NCBI RefSeq assembly: GCF_030012985.1 | Contig: NZ_CP120233.1 | Location: 2,333,501 to 2,397,500 of the forward strand | Length of the DNA stretch: 64,000 nt | Direction of reading: 5' to 3' | DNA from: Microbulbifer sp. VAAF005 | GTDB lineage: Bacteria; Pseudomonadota; Gammaproteobacteria; Pseudomonadales; Cellvibrionaceae | Shown here: in pieces, positions 33,376 to 43,104 of the stretch | Layout of the letters: each line of letters begins with the position of its first letter | How positions within the stretch are numbered: the stretch's first letter is position 1 | The notes under the pieces: generated by a model | What the model saw: the letters and a program-made list of their open reading frames with translations, nothing else | Told to the model about the DNA's origin: nothing | Databases searched by the model: none | Made by a program: the position numbers and the translations under genes

Positions 33376-35262
33376 ATGGCTAACCAGTCTCAGTTTCATC
33401 TTCTCACTAGCCGCCGCTTTTTGCCGTTCTTCTGCACCCAATTCCTGGGCGCCTTCAATGACAATGTCTATAAAAATGCCCTAATTGTCATGATCGCCTT
33501 TCGCCTGGTGGAAAGTGAAGCGAACGCACTAATTAATCTGGCTGCTGGTTTGTTTATTCTTCCCTTTTTCTTATTTTCTGCCTCCGCCGGTCAGATCGCA
33601 GACAAATACGACAAGGGGAGGTTGATACGCTGGATTAAGCTAGGGGAGATCGGTATCGGTGCACTGGGCGTTTTCGCCCTTTTTAGCGGAAGCAACGCAC
33701 TCTGTTTAACTGTGCTCTTTCTCCTGGGCATACAGTCCGCCTTTTTTGGCCCGGTGAAGTACGCGATTATCCCTCAACACTTGAAGCGTTCCGAACTGAT
33801 AGGGGGCAATGCTCTGGTGGAAATGGGGACATTTGTGGCCATTTTGACGGGAACAATTGTCGGTAGCCTACTTGCGGGCCTCTCAGGCCAAGGTCAGCAG
33901 GGAATCCTTTACTTAGGCCTGGTAATTATGGGCGCAGCTACCCTGGGATATCTGGCCAGCCGCTCAATCCCCACAGCGCCAGCCCCCACACCCAATCTCA
34001 AAATAAACCCTAACCCCATTACTCAAACCCATAAAATACTCCGTGCCAGCGCGAATACTCCCTCAATTTTCTACTCCATTATTGGAATATCTTGGTTTTG
34101 GTTAATGGGGGCCGCGTATCTGACACAAATTCCCAGTTTTACCAAGAATGTCCTAGGTGGCAGTGAATCAGTGGTTACATTGCTGCTCTGCAGTTTTACC
34201 ATTGGTATTGCCATTGGGTCTTTAATCTGCGAGCGCCTATCCAGTGGATTTATTGAACTTGGCTTAGTGCCTGTTGGCGCGGCTGGCCTAACCATAAGTG
34301 GCATTGCTCTGGGTATTGTCGGGGGGAACTTCACCGAACTCCACGAAGCCAGCTTTACCGCATTTCTAGGTACTGACGGTGCATTCTCTATTCTCAGTTG
34401 CCTGGTGCTACTGGGCATATTTGGTGGCCTCTACATAGTCCCTCTCTACACCATGATTCAGGACCGTTCTGATCCGGCAATTCGTGCACAAATTATCTCT
34501 GTAAACAATATATTGAACGCCCTCTTTATGGTGGTTTCGGCTCTGCTTGGAATTATGTTCCTCAATATATTGGGCGCGACCATTCCACAGTTCTTTCTTG
34601 TTATTGCACTTATGAATGCAGCTGTCGCCATCTTTGTGTTCGCCAAAGTGCCAGAATTTGCTATGCGATTTTTGATCTGGGCCCTTTCCCACACTATGTA
34701 TCGGGTAAAGCACCAGGGACTTGAACAGATACCTGCAGAGGGACCAGCCTTAATCGCTTGTAATCATGTGAGTTATGTCGACGCACTACTACTCGCTGGT
34801 GCTGTCCGCCGCCCTATCCGCTTTATTATGTATAAGCCGATCTATGAAATCCCAATTTTGCACTTCGTCTTCAAAACAGGCAGGGCAATTCCAATTTGCT
34901 CCAAGCAGAAAGACCCTGAAGGGTATGAACAGGCTTTTCAAGCCATTGAGGAAGGGCTAAAAGATGGAGATCTTCTCTGTATATTCCCCGAAGGCCAGTT
35001 GACTAAAGACGGAGAACTACAGCCATTTAAAGCCGGCATAGAAAAAATTCTGGAGAGAACCCCCGTCCCTGTAATTCCTATGGCCCTCCAAGGTCTCTGG
35101 GGAAGCTTTTTCAGCCATAAAGACGGCCATGCTTTCACTACATTGCCCAAGCGCTTTTGGTCGCGGGTGAGCGTCGTTGCCGGCAGGCCTGTCGAAGCAG
35201 CCGGTGCCAAGGCAGAGGCTCTATACCGCCAGGTGCTGGGCTTGCGCGGAGAGAAACGCTAG
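33376..35262 (+). CDS. MFS transporter fused to PlsC-type lysophospholipid acyltransferase
   Basis: 628 residues from ATG 33376 (a TTG at 33370 is less likely; AGAGAG lies 6-12 bases upstream). Residues about 1-425 are a 12-TM MFS transporter like LplT, which flips lysophospholipids inward. Residues about 430-625 are an acyltransferase: HX4D 'NHVSYVD' and 'FPEGQLTKDG'. This is the Aas/LplT type fusion lacking the acyl-ACP synthetase (AMP-binding) domain. The enzyme would recycle lysophospholipids at the inner membrane. A related gene follows 175 bp downstream. A stem-loop at 35290-35318 lies between. Confidence 0.88.
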   Translation: MANQSQFHLLTSRRFLPFFCTQFLGAFNDNVYKNALIVMIAFRLVESEANALINLAAGLFILPFFLFSASAGQIADKYDKGRLIRWIKLGEIGIGALGVFALFSGSNALCLTVLFLLGIQSAFFGPVKYAIIPQHLKRSELIGGNALVEMGTFVAILTGTIVGSLLAGLSGQGQQGILYLGLVIMGAATLGYLASRSIPTAPAPTPNLKINPNPITQTHKILRASANTPSIFYSIIGISWFWLMGAAYLTQIPSFTKNVLGGSESVVTLLLCSFTIGIAIGSLICERLSSGFIELGLVPVGAAGLTISGIALGIVGGNFTELHEASFTAFLGTDGAFSILSCLVLLGIFGGLYIVPLYTMIQDRSDPAIRAQIISVNNILNALFMVVSALLGIMFLNILGATIPQFFLVIALMNAAVAIFVFAKVPEFAMRFLIWALSHTMYRVKHQGLEQIPAEGPALIACNHVSYVDALLLAGAVRRPIRFIMYKPIYEIPILHFVFKTGRAIPICSKQKDPEGYEQAFQAIEEGLKDGDLLCIFPEGQLTKDGELQPFKAGIEKILERTPVPVIPMALQGLWGSFFSHKDGHAFTTLPKRFWSRVSVVAGRPVEAAGAKAEALYRQVLGLRGEKR

Positions 35263-35289
35263 CCGCCCCTTTTTCTTGACCAACAAGGG

Positions 35290-35318
35290 TATGTGCCTAC
35301 TTCACTGGTAGGCACATA
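35290..35318 (+). terminator. Stem-loop between the two MFS-acyltransferase genes
   Basis: An 11 bp stem (TATGTGCCTAC/GTAGGCACATA) with a 7-base loop, 27 bp after the stop. No clear U-tract. Confidence 0.55.
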
Positions 35319-35436
35319 AATTCTTCTCCTGCCCCACAACGCCAGCCCCCTCCTTAAATCATTCCGATCACCTATTCTGATAGCGAGAATAGAAATACAT
35401 AGCTGCTAAGGGCGGCATAGGGACGAAGGCCTAACC

Positions 35437-36060
35437 ATGGCGCAAAGCAACCAGTTCAAGCTCCTCGCCAGTCGCCGCTTTATGCCACTGTTTCTCTCAC
35501 TATTAGGTAGTGTTTTTAACGACAATCTATTCAAAAACTCCCTGCTAGTCTTACTGGCATTTCATTTAGCCAAAGCAGAAGCCAATACACTGATTAACCT
35601 CGCCAGTAGCCTCTATTTCATACCGTATTTTCTATTTTCACTCACCGCTGGACAATTGGCTGATAAGTATGAAAAGGGTCGGGTCATCAGAATTATTAAA
35701 GCCATCGAAATACTAATCGGTGTCCTCGGGGCCGTTGCACTACTCACTGACAACCAAGTTTTAAGTTTTATCGTATTAATACTTTTTGCCACCCACACAG
35801 CTTTCTTTAGCCCTGTCAGATATGCCATCTTACCGCAGCACCTAAAACAGTCAGAATTGCTTGGAGGCAATGGCTTAGCCCAGGTTGCATCCTTTTCCGG
35901 AGTGCTTATTGGAACAATTGTCGGCACCCTTCTCGCCGGTGATGTGGGCCAGGGAAAACCAGGGCTTTTATATCTGAGCCTGGTGATGGTCACTGTCGCT
36001 GTACTTGGCTATCTCGCCAGTAGGGCAATCCCCCCGCTCCTTCCTCAGCCCCCAATTTGA
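35437..36060 (+). pseudogene. Second MFS-acyltransferase paralogue, 5' fragment (frameshifted)
   Basis: 207 residues homologous to the first half of the upstream MFS domain ('RRFMPLFLSLLGSVFNDNLFKNSLLVLLAFHLAKAEANTLINLA', 'GQLADKYEKGRVIR', 'AFFSPVRYAILPQHLKQSELLGGNGL'). It ends shortly after 'RAIPP'. Adding one C to the six Cs at 36030-36035 restores I-P-P-A-P-S-S-A-P-N-L-K-I, which aligns with the paralogue's S-I-P-T-A-P-A-P-T-P-N-L-K-I, so the split is a one-base deletion. ATG 35437. Confidence 0.85.
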
Positions 36061-37259
36061 AAATAGATTGGAACCCCATCAGCCAAACCCTGAGAATTAT
36101 GCGGGAAGTGATTAAAACACCCACAGTTTTTTACGCAATTATTGCAAACTCCTGGTTCTGGTTATTTAGCACGGCATATCTAACCCAGGTTCCCAGTTTT
36201 GTAAGAAATGTGCTTGGCGCCAGTGAACCAATAATCACGATACTACTCTGCTGCCTAACTGTTGGCGTTGCTGTAGGCTCACTAATGTGTGAAAGCTTGT
36301 CTCGCGGGCGTATTGAACTGGGCTTGGTGGCAGCCGGCGGGCTGGGAATGACTGTGGCGGGACTTTGGTTGGGCATCCTATCGGGAAACTATCAGATGCT
36401 CTCCAACGCATCCCTTAGCCAATTTCTACAGAGTGACGGTGGACTGAGCATCTTATTTATCACGACTTTTATCGGCGTTGCCGCTGGTATTTTTATCGTA
36501 CCGCTATACGCCATTATTCAGGAAAGGACAGCAGAACAAATTCGCGCGCAGGTTATCTCTGTCAATAATGTCCTTAATGCCGTATTTGTAGTCATTATTT
36601 CTTTTTCTATTATTGGGTTACTCGGGCCTGCGGGAATGACAATTCCCCAAATATTTTCTCTGCTGGCCGTACTAAATTTCGCCCTTTTAGTACTCCTACT
36701 TTTTCGAATGCCGGTAATGTTATTCGATACCCTTACTTGGCTAACCTATATCCTGCCCAGGCGCACAAAATATGAGAGACTTGAGCAAATCCCCACCGAA
36801 GGCTCAGCACTTCTACTTGCCCGTTACTCTAACCTGCTAACACCATTTATTATTAGCGGAGCAACACAACGCAAGATTCGCTTTATCCCCAGCGACGCCA
36901 TTATTAACAGCCCAAGGCTTCATGCACTTTTACGAAAAAGTGACTATTTCCCAAAAAACTACTATGAAAACGAAGCTTCAGAACTCAAGAGAAAGCACAT
37001 TGCCATTCAAGAAGCGGAGGCCAACAGGGATCTTCTGTGTATTTTGATTGAAGAAAGCAACAGGAAAGAGATTGCGGAGCTAGTCACGCTACTCAAGGAG
37101 AGTTTTCAAGGCACATCATTGCCTCTTATCCCGGTATCACTCCAAAGTTCGTTTGGCCATAAACGAAACCTGAAGAGAATAGTGCAGGTTGGCAGCTCAA
37201 TACCGCTTGCAGAAATTTCTCCAGAACGGCTATCCGATATCCTCAAGGGTGGCGAATAA
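36057..37259 (+). pseudogene. Second MFS-acyltransferase paralogue, 3' fragment with degenerate PlsC domain
   Basis: About 400 residues; the apparent TTG start at 36057 overlaps the upstream stop by 4 bp but probably is not a real start. It continues the MFS domain and the acyltransferase region. The catalytic HX4D of the paralogue (NHVSYVD) aligns to RYSNLLT, losing both His and Asp, and FPEG aligns to LIEESN. Therefore acyltransferase activity is unlikely even if the frameshift is an error. The MFS half may still be a transporter. Confidence 0.8.
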
Positions 37260-37337
37260 AGAGGAGAAAAAAGGGATAAACAGGAGGCAGGCTATCAAAA
37301 ATAGGGTACCCACAAGTTGCGAGTACCCGAAGTCCGC

Positions 37338-39269
37338 TTAGGCCGCTTTCGCAGAACTGGAATCTGAGCGGTTGCCTTTCAGCAACAACCACAGAGCAGC
37401 AACCAGTATCGCCCCCTGAACACCAACGCCTTGCCAAGTTGGGTTAATGCCCAGCCAGTCAAAACTGAGGTTTACCGGCAGCGGAGAAATTGCAATCCAC
37501 GCCGCTTCTTGCAGTGCGGAGACTGCCTTGCCGGCAAGTACGAATGATAATAAAAGCAGCAAATAGGTCGTCATAGAGAAGAACTTGCCAATAGGCAGAC
37601 GCACGGAGAAGCGCACAAAAGTAACACCCAATACAACCAGCAATACCGCACCAGCAGCGAGGCCACCCCACAGGGCGCTGTACTGGCTGGAAGCAGTTTG
37701 TACCAGTAAAGCTTGGTAGAAGAGGATGGTTTCAAAGATTTCGCGATATACGGCGACAAATGAGAGCCCGGTGATGCCCCACAGGGCGCCAGCGCTAAGG
37801 CTGCGGTTGATGCTGTTCTGGATATATTGCTGCCACTGATCGGCCTGTGTTTTACTGTGCATCCAGAAACCTACATAGAAAAGCACAATAGCAGCTAGAA
37901 GCGCTGCGACTCCTTCCATAACCTCCCGGCTGGCGCCACTGATGGAAACCAAACTCTGCGCGGCAATCCAAGTAACAACACCTGTGACCGCGGCGCTGAT
38001 CCAACCGAAGTGTACAAATTTCAACGCATCGCGGCGACCGGTTTTGACCAGGATGGTTGTCAGTGCAATCACAACCAGCAGCGCCTCGAGGCCTTCGCGC
38101 AAAAGAATCAGCAAGCTTTCAATGAACAGTATACCCGCAGAGAGAGTTGTCTCCTGCATTAAAGATTCGGCGCGCCCGAGTTGCTCAAGAATTACCTGTA
38201 CCTGAGCCCCGACTTGCTCGGGGTTACTATCGGCATTCAGTTGACTGCGCAGCCCCAGCAGCTCCCGCTCAGTGGCTTTACGCAGATCGGCATCGAGGGA
38301 ATCCAGAGAACTCTCCGCCATCTCAAAACCGTCCAGGTAGGCACTAATAGCTAGGGTGCGGGCGTGATCGTAGTTACCTTCCTGGTAGGCCACCAGGGAC
38401 TTTTCCAGTTGCGCACGGGCTATCTCAATCGGCTGGGTGCCGAGGCTCTCTTCACCAGCAAAGAAGGGTGTGGGGTCGGCACGCAGGGAGCCAACTGCCG
38501 CGCCGGACAGTTCCGGGCGATCACTCTGCAGCACATTGGGGCTGTACATCACTATATCCTGCAAGCTCGGCTCAGCGCCTTCGCCCTCCCCCACTTCACC
38601 TTGGAAAGCCAGGCCGCCAACATAAAATGCCAGGGACCAGCGCTGCTGCTCATTCAGGTTTTTGAAGGCGGTCATTGCAGTGCCATCGATACCGTTACTG
38701 ATAGCATCGTAAAGGCCCAACAGGGAGCGATTTTCAGCGCGCTCCAACTCGTAGAAGTTTGTAGGCGCCGGCTCCAACTGTGCCGCTAAGGGGCCATCCC
38801 CTCTACCCTCAATACCATGGCAGGTAACACACTGCGCCTGGTAGATAGCGCGACTCTCATCCACATTCAGCAATGCAGTGGGCAAAGATAGCTCGGGGGC
38901 GATAGATAGTAGCCCCTGACGCAACTTGGCGGTATGCGCTTGCACTTCCTGCACATTGGCCTTGCGGAGAATCGCCGCTTGCAACGCATCCGCCTCGGTG
39001 CGGATCATCGCCGCTTCGGGCGACTCTTGCAGTTGTGCGCCGCGATCGATCAGTACCGAGGCGAACTCCTGCATCTCTGCAAACTCATCGTCACTAATGA
39101 TCTCCCCGTCTGCCACCGCTTCCGGGTAATCCACACCGATGTACTCTGCCATCTGCATCAGCTGGCGCAATTCCTGCTCTGAAAGACCGGAGGCCTGGGC
39201 TTGGACGGGTAGAACCGTAATGGCCAGTAGCGCCACTAGCAGGCGGGCCAAGTGTAAGGTGAGGCGCAT
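37338..39269 (-). CDS. Cytochrome c/FTR1-family iron permease
   Basis: 643 residues from ATG 39269 (frame open to 39308; GGATTC precedes the later Met). Signal peptide, then an N-terminal domain with a c-type haem site C147-x-x-C150-H151 ('CVTCHG'), then about seven TM helices with two Fe-binding signatures, 'LLREGLEALLVV' (REGLE) and 'YREIFETILF' (REIFE variant). In this bacterial group an iron permease is fused to a cytochrome and is thought to take up ferrous iron after oxidation; the fused cytochrome may be the oxidant's electron carrier. A possible Fur site lies 53 bp upstream. No partner gene (e.g. P19-like) is adjacent. Confidence 0.92.
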   Translation of the reverse strand: MRLTLHLARLLVALLAITVLPVQAQASGLSEQELRQLMQMAEYIGVDYPEAVADGEIISDDEFAEMQEFASVLIDRGAQLQESPEAAMIRTEADALQAAILRKANVQEVQAHTAKLRQGLLSIAPELSLPTALLNVDESRAIYQAQCVTCHGIEGRGDGPLAAQLEPAPTNFYELERAENRSLLGLYDAISNGIDGTAMTAFKNLNEQQRWSLAFYVGGLAFQGEVGEGEGAEPSLQDIVMYSPNVLQSDRPELSGAAVGSLRADPTPFFAGEESLGTQPIEIARAQLEKSLVAYQEGNYDHARTLAISAYLDGFEMAESSLDSLDADLRKATERELLGLRSQLNADSNPEQVGAQVQVILEQLGRAESLMQETTLSAGILFIESLLILLREGLEALLVVIALTTILVKTGRRDALKFVHFGWISAAVTGVVTWIAAQSLVSISGASREVMEGVAALLAAIVLFYVGFWMHSKTQADQWQQYIQNSINRSLSAGALWGITGLSFVAVYREIFETILFYQALLVQTASSQYSALWGGLAAGAVLLVVLGVTFVRFSVRLPIGKFFSMTTYLLLLLSFVLAGKAVSALQEAAWIAISPLPVNLSFDWLGINPTWQGVGVQGAILVAALWLLLKGNRSDSSSAKAA

Positions 39270-39321
39270 GGAGAATCCTTTACTGTTATTGCAAAAGGGT
39301 TTTATCAATCTGGCGCATAAT

Positions 39322-39340
39322 ATAATTGGTAATCATTCTC
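39322..39340. promoter_or_regulatory. Possible Fur box upstream of the FTR1 gene
   Basis: ATAATTGGTAATCATTCTC matches 13 of the 19 positions of the Fur consensus GATAATGATAATCATTATC. The right half is nearly perfect. It lies between the divergent FTR1 and glutathione peroxidase genes. Iron regulation fits FTR1. Confidence 0.5.
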
Positions 39341-39440
39341 ACAATAAAGCCTGCAAAAGGGCTACTCCCAAATAAAGCGGTTGCAAAAAAGATTGTGCAC
39401 AACTAAATTTAGCAAAATACAAACCGTCGAGGCTCTCCCA

Positions 39441-39920
39441 ATGACCGATCTCTACTCAATTCCTGTGCAAACCGCTGATGGGCAAAAGACCACTCTGGCC
39501 GATTACAAAGACAAGGTGGTGCTAGTTGTTAACACGGCCAGTAAATGTGGCTTCACCAAGCAATATGCGGGCCTTGAGGATTTATATAAAAAATACAAAG
39601 ACCGTGGATTTACCGTCTTGGGCTTTCCCTGCAATCAATTTGGCAAGCAGGAACCCGGTAGCGATGAGGAAATTCAGGAGTTTTGTGAACTGAACTTTGG
39701 AGTCAGCTTCCCCGTCTACGCCAAGCTGGACGTCAATGGCGATGAAGCTCACCCGCTGTTTGTGGAGCTCAAGAAACGTGCGCCGGGCCTATTGGGAACC
39801 GAGGGCATTAAGTGGAATTTCACGAAGTTCTTGATCGGCAAGAATGGCGAGAATGTTAAACGCTACGCGCCGAAGGATGCACCAGCATCCCTGGAGACAG
39901 AAATCGAGCGCATGCTCTGA
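39441..39920 (+). CDS. Glutathione peroxidase (thiol peroxidase type)
   Basis: 159 residues from ATG 39441 (frame open to 39381; GAGG lies before the later Met and MTDLYSIPV is the family start). The catalytic Cys is in 'NTASKCGFTKQY', with the downstream Gln/Trp partners in 'LGFPCNQFGKQEP' and 'WNFTKFLI'. The additional Cys 'FPCNQF' fits the Trx-dependent bacterial and plant type (BtuE-like), so thioredoxin rather than glutathione may be the reductant. It overlaps the OhrR-like regulator by 1 bp, which points to peroxide response. Confidence 0.93.
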   Translation: MTDLYSIPVQTADGQKTTLADYKDKVVLVVNTASKCGFTKQYAGLEDLYKKYKDRGFTVLGFPCNQFGKQEPGSDEEIQEFCELNFGVSFPVYAKLDVNGDEAHPLFVELKKRAPGLLGTEGIKWNFTKFLIGKNGENVKRYAPKDAPASLETEIERML

Positions 39921-40399
39921 TGGTTGTCTGTGATGACGATTCCGGCGAGCTGGCACTGAACCGCCAGCTATGTTTTGCCCTCTACGCCGCATCCCGAGCA
40001 ATGACCCGCGCCTACCAGCCGATGCTAAAGGAATTGGGGATCACCTATCCGCAATATCTGGTTTTAATGGTTCTGTGGGAGTGGGCCAACACCAAGGCGC
40101 CATCGGAAGAAGAGCAGAGCGTCAGTGCACTGGGGCAGAGGCTGATGCTGGATTCCGGCACCTTGACCCCGCTGCTCAAGCGGATGGAGCAAAACGGCCT
40201 GGTCAAGCGTCGCCGCAGCAATCTGGATGAACGGATAACCCTGATCACTGTGACAAAGGAAGGCCTTGCCCTTAAACCAAGAGCCAGAGAGTGGGTGACA
40301 GCACAGCTGGACAACAGCCGTATCAGCCGCAGCGAGGTAGAGCAACTACACGGAGACTTGTGGCAGTTTCTGCATAAATTGACCGATACCGCCCCTTAA
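39920..40399 (+). CDS. MarR-family regulator, OhrR-like
   Basis: 159 residues from ATG 39920, sharing one base with the previous stop. A winged HTH with 'LSVSALGQRLMLDSGTLTPLLKRMEQNGLVKRRRSNLDER' (the conserved DNA-binding helices and wing). The N-terminal 'LNRQLCFALYAASR' carries the Cys that senses organic peroxide in OhrR. It probably represses, and is co-transcribed with, the adjacent peroxidase. No ohr gene is adjacent. Confidence 0.93.
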   Translation: MVVCDDDSGELALNRQLCFALYAASRAMTRAYQPMLKELGITYPQYLVLMVLWEWANTKAPSEEEQSVSALGQRLMLDSGTLTPLLKRMEQNGLVKRRRSNLDERITLITVTKEGLALKPRAREWVTAQLDNSRISRSEVEQLHGDLWQFLHKLTDTAP

Positions 40400-40403
40400 G
40401 AGC

Positions 40404-40431
40404 GGGCCCCATTGAAAGCTCCAGTGGGGCC
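40404..40431 (+). terminator. GC-rich stem-loop after the OhrR-like gene
   Basis: An imperfect stem (GGCCCCATTG with CAGTGGGGCC) begins 4 bp after the stop codon. No U-tract. Confidence 0.45.
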
Positions 40432-40780
40432 GCCCACCAAAGCAAGGATAAAAACATCAAAAACCCGACATAAATGAAAATAATATAACAAAATAGGAAA
40501 ATTAAACGCCAATATTAGGATCAGCATTGACCTTTAACTTGATTACACTTCATAATGCCCTGAATCCGACCTAACGCGGAAACTGTTGTATATGAAGACT
40601 CCATTTATCACTCAGCGCCAGTCTTTTCTTGCCCTAGCTTTCTCGCTACGACTGCCCCTGCGCGGCATATAATTTTTCTCCCCCCACCCCCAACAGAATT
40701 CCAAACTTTATTTGAGCGATGCATAGACAGCGGCAAGGCCCCCTGTTTAGCCTCAAAGCAAATAAGGAGAACAAACGAAA
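40432..40780. other. leuA upstream region
   Basis: About 350 bp between ohrR and leuA. It is AT-rich from 40440 to 40560 and holds the short Leu-rich ORF at 40592-40672 listed separately. AAGGAG lies 8 bases before the leuA ATG. I found no clear terminator/antiterminator pair. Confidence 0.4.
40592..40672 (+). other. Possible leuA leader peptide
   Basis: An ORF of 26 codons, ATG at 40592, rich in Leu and with consecutive hydrophobic codons, ending 108 bp before leuA. Leu operons often use Leu-rich leader peptides for attenuation. Against this: only five Leu codons that are not clustered, a weak Shine-Dalgarno (GCGGA) and no obvious intrinsic terminator after it. Confidence 0.3.
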
Positions 40781-42316
40781 ATGAGCACTAAAAAAGATAA
40801 GTTAGTCATTTTTGATACCACTCTGCGCGATGGTGAGCAGAGTCCTGGCGCCTCTATGACGAGAGAGGAAAAAATTCGCATCGCCCGCATGCTTGAGAGA
40901 ATGCGTGTCGATGTCATTGAGGCTGGATTCGCGATTGCCAGTCCCGGAGACTTCGAGTCGGTCAAGGCCGTCGCTGAAGCCGTTACCGAATCACGGGTTT
41001 GCAGCCTTGCCCGAGCGGTCAATGCCGATATCGTGCGCGCTGGCGAAGCCCTGAAGAATGCCAACGCCTCGCGTATCCACACATTTATTGCCACTTCTCC
41101 AATCCATATGAAATACAAGCTGCAAATGGAACCGGAAGCGGTGTTGCAGCAGGCAGTGAAAGCGGTTCAAACAGCGCGCAACTTTACTGACGATGTGGAA
41201 TTCTCCCTTGAGGATGGCAGCCGCTCCGAGCCGGAATTTATGTATCGCATCATCGAAGCGGTTATTGCGGCAGGAGCCGGCACTATCAATATTCCCGACA
41301 CCGTTGGTTACGGAGAGCCGGAAGAATATGGGGCTATGTTCCGCCGCGTTATCGAAAACGTTCCCAACTCCGACAAAGCCATCTTTTCGACCCACTGTCA
41401 CAACGACCTGGGCCTCGCCGTTGCCAACTCCCTGTCGGCCGTGATGAACGGTGTGCGCCAAGTGGAATGCACCATCAATGGCTTGGGAGAGCGCGCCGGT
41501 AATGCCTCCCTGGAAGAAATCGTTATGGCAGTACAAACCCGCCAGGATCTCTACCCGGTAGAAACAGGGCTGGATACCAGCCACATCGTGCCCACTTCGA
41601 GAATGGTGTCGTCGATTACCGGCTTCCCGGTACAGCCCAACAAGGCCATTGTCGGTGCTAATGCCTTTGCCCATGAATCCGGTATTCACCAGGATGGTGT
41701 TCTGAAACACCGCGAGACCTACGAAATCATGCGCGCTGAAGATGTAGGCTGGGGTCAAAACCGTCTGGTTCTCGGTAAACACTCCGGCCGGGCTGCTGTC
41801 CGCGCCCGCTACGAAGAGCTGGGGGTAGAATTCGCCGATACCGAAGAATTCCAGCAGGTATTTGCCCGCTTTAAAGACCTCGCCGACAAGAAACATGAGA
41901 TCTTTGACGAAGATCTGCAGTCTCTGGTGAGCGGAGGCGAATCCCCAGTGGAACGGTTCCAACTGAGCGACCTGGATGTGCGCACCAAAATCGGTTCAGC
42001 CCCCCAGGCCTTTGTCAGCCTCACCATTGACGGAGAACTCCGGCAGACTGAAGCCAGCGGTGGCGGCCCCGTAGATGCCACCTTCAAAGCTATTGAACAG
42101 CTGGTAAACAGTGGCGCCGATTTAAAACTGTATTCTGTAAATGCGGTCACCCAGGGAACAGACTCCCAAGGGTCCGTTACAGTGCGCCTGGAAAAGGACG
42201 GCCGCCTGGTCAATGGCGTTGGCGCGGATACGGATATCCTGATTGCTTCAGCACAAGCCTACATGGATGCGTTAAACTTGCTCGCCAGCAGTGAGAGTAA
42301 GAAACAGGGCGTATAA
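40781..42316 (+). CDS. leuA: 2-isopropylmalate synthase
   Basis: 511 residues, type LeuA1 (E. coli 523). Condenses acetyl-CoA with 2-oxoisovalerate, the first committed step of leucine synthesis. The N-terminal TIM barrel has '[17 protein letters not shown]' and the metal motif '[16 protein letters not shown]', and a C-terminal regulatory domain binds leucine for feedback ('[15 protein letters not shown]'-type region from about 400). 'HESGIHQDG' is intact. ATG 40781 follows AAGGAG. The small gene downstream starts right after the stop codon (GTG at 42317), so it may share the transcript. No leuBCD is adjacent. Confidence 0.97.
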   Translation: MSTKKDKLVIFDTTLRDGEQSPGASMTREEKIRIARMLERMRVDVIEAGFAIASPGDFESVKAVAEAVTESRVCSLARAVNADIVRAGEALKNANASRIHTFIATSPIHMKYKLQMEPEAVLQQAVKAVQTARNFTDDVEFSLEDGSRSEPEFMYRIIEAVIAAGAGTINIPDTVGYGEPEEYGAMFRRVIENVPNSDKAIFSTHCHNDLGLAVANSLSAVMNGVRQVECTINGLGERAGNASLEEIVMAVQTRQDLYPVETGLDTSHIVPTSRMVSSITGFPVQPNKAIVGANAFAHESGIHQDGVLKHRETYEIMRAEDVGWGQNRLVLGKHSGRAAVRARYEELGVEFADTEEFQQVFARFKDLADKKHEIFDEDLQSLVSGGESPVERFQLSDLDVRTKIGSAPQAFVSLTIDGELRQTEASGGGPVDATFKAIEQLVNSGADLKLYSVNAVTQGTDSQGSVTVRLEKDGRLVNGVGADTDILIASAQAYMDALNLLASSESKKQGV

Positions 42317-42664
42317 GTGAACGAGCTTCAGCGAGCGGAATATTTATCAGTACTTGGGGTTCCAAGCTATGTGCCCCGATTCGTATTGCCGCTCGCACCC
42401 GATCCTCGCCAGGCCGAACTGCCTCCCGCCGAAGAGGCTCCTGGGACTCAGCAGCCTCCGGTTGCAAGTGGAATAGCTCAAAATCCACTGCCCCACTCAG
42501 CAGATCAGATAATTACCCAGCCGGTGCAGAGTCTGGAGCGCAACGCCCGTGTGCTAGATGAAATAAGCGCTCTCACCGACCAGACAAAACGCCCACAAGA
42601 GACGGTGGCAGTGACACCGGCTCCTGTTGCCCCCCCCAGCACAATGTTAAACCTTTTGTTTTGA
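42317..42664 (+). CDS. Hypothetical protein, 5' part of a split gene before rimI
   Basis: 115 residues from GTG 42317, directly after the leuA stop. Pro/Ala-rich, no signal peptide; the N-terminal 'NELQRAEYLSVLGVPSYVPRFVLP' resembles the uncharacterised gene found before rimI in other gammaproteobacteria. The frame ends at 42664, but adding one C to the eight Cs at 42630-42637 joins it to the next ORF, giving V-K-P-F-V-L-N-C-W-R, typical of that family. It probably is the first half of one frameshifted gene. Confidence 0.6.
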   Translation: MNELQRAEYLSVLGVPSYVPRFVLPLAPDPRQAELPPAEEAPGTQQPPVASGIAQNPLPHSADQIITQPVQSLERNARVLDEISALTDQTKRPQETVAVTPAPVAPPSTMLNLLF

Positions 42665-43104
42665 ACTGCTGGCGTATTGGGGAAGAACTCCTGGCCGTGG
42701 ACAGCCACGAGCCCGGTGCAGCTCTCCCCCTGGAAGCCCTGTTCAACAATATTCTCCGCGCCTTGCACTGGCACCAGCTCCCCCGGCAACAGGAACGCCT
42801 GCAATGGCCTTTAACAGAAAATCGCTTTGGTCCAGCCGAAGACGCCTCACAGGCTCGCGATACATTCTCCAGCTGGTTAGAGGCCTCTTATTCTCGCATG
42901 CCGGTTAAATCCATCTGGCTGATGGGTAGTGAGGCTCAAGATTTTTGCACTCCAATCCCTTTGGAAAGCCAGGTTGTCGAATGGCAGAGGGCCCGCTTAA
43001 TTAGTACGCCCAGCCTCTCGCAACTATTGCGAGCCCCCGAACTTAAACGCCCCCTGTGGAATCTGTTGCGCACTAGTTATCCGACTGAAACCCGCGCAGA
43101 ATGA
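42661..43104 (+). CDS. Hypothetical protein, 3' part of the split pre-rimI gene
   Basis: 147 residues from a TTG at 42661 that overlaps the previous stop. The sequence 'CWRIGEELLAVDSHEPGAALPLEALFNNILRAL' matches the conserved C-terminal half of the pre-rimI family of unknown function. The TTG is probably not a true start. It is followed by rimI with an ATGA overlap at 43101-43104. Confidence 0.65.
   Translation: MNCWRIGEELLAVDSHEPGAALPLEALFNNILRALHWHQLPRQQERLQWPLTENRFGPAEDASQARDTFSSWLEASYSRMPVKSIWLMGSEAQDFCTPIPLESQVVEWQRARLISTPSLSQLLRAPELKRPLWNLLRTSYPTETRAE

Noticed and set aside
40991..41962. 323-codon minus-strand ORF under leuA
   Set aside because: It is antisense to a strongly conserved gene with complete motifs.
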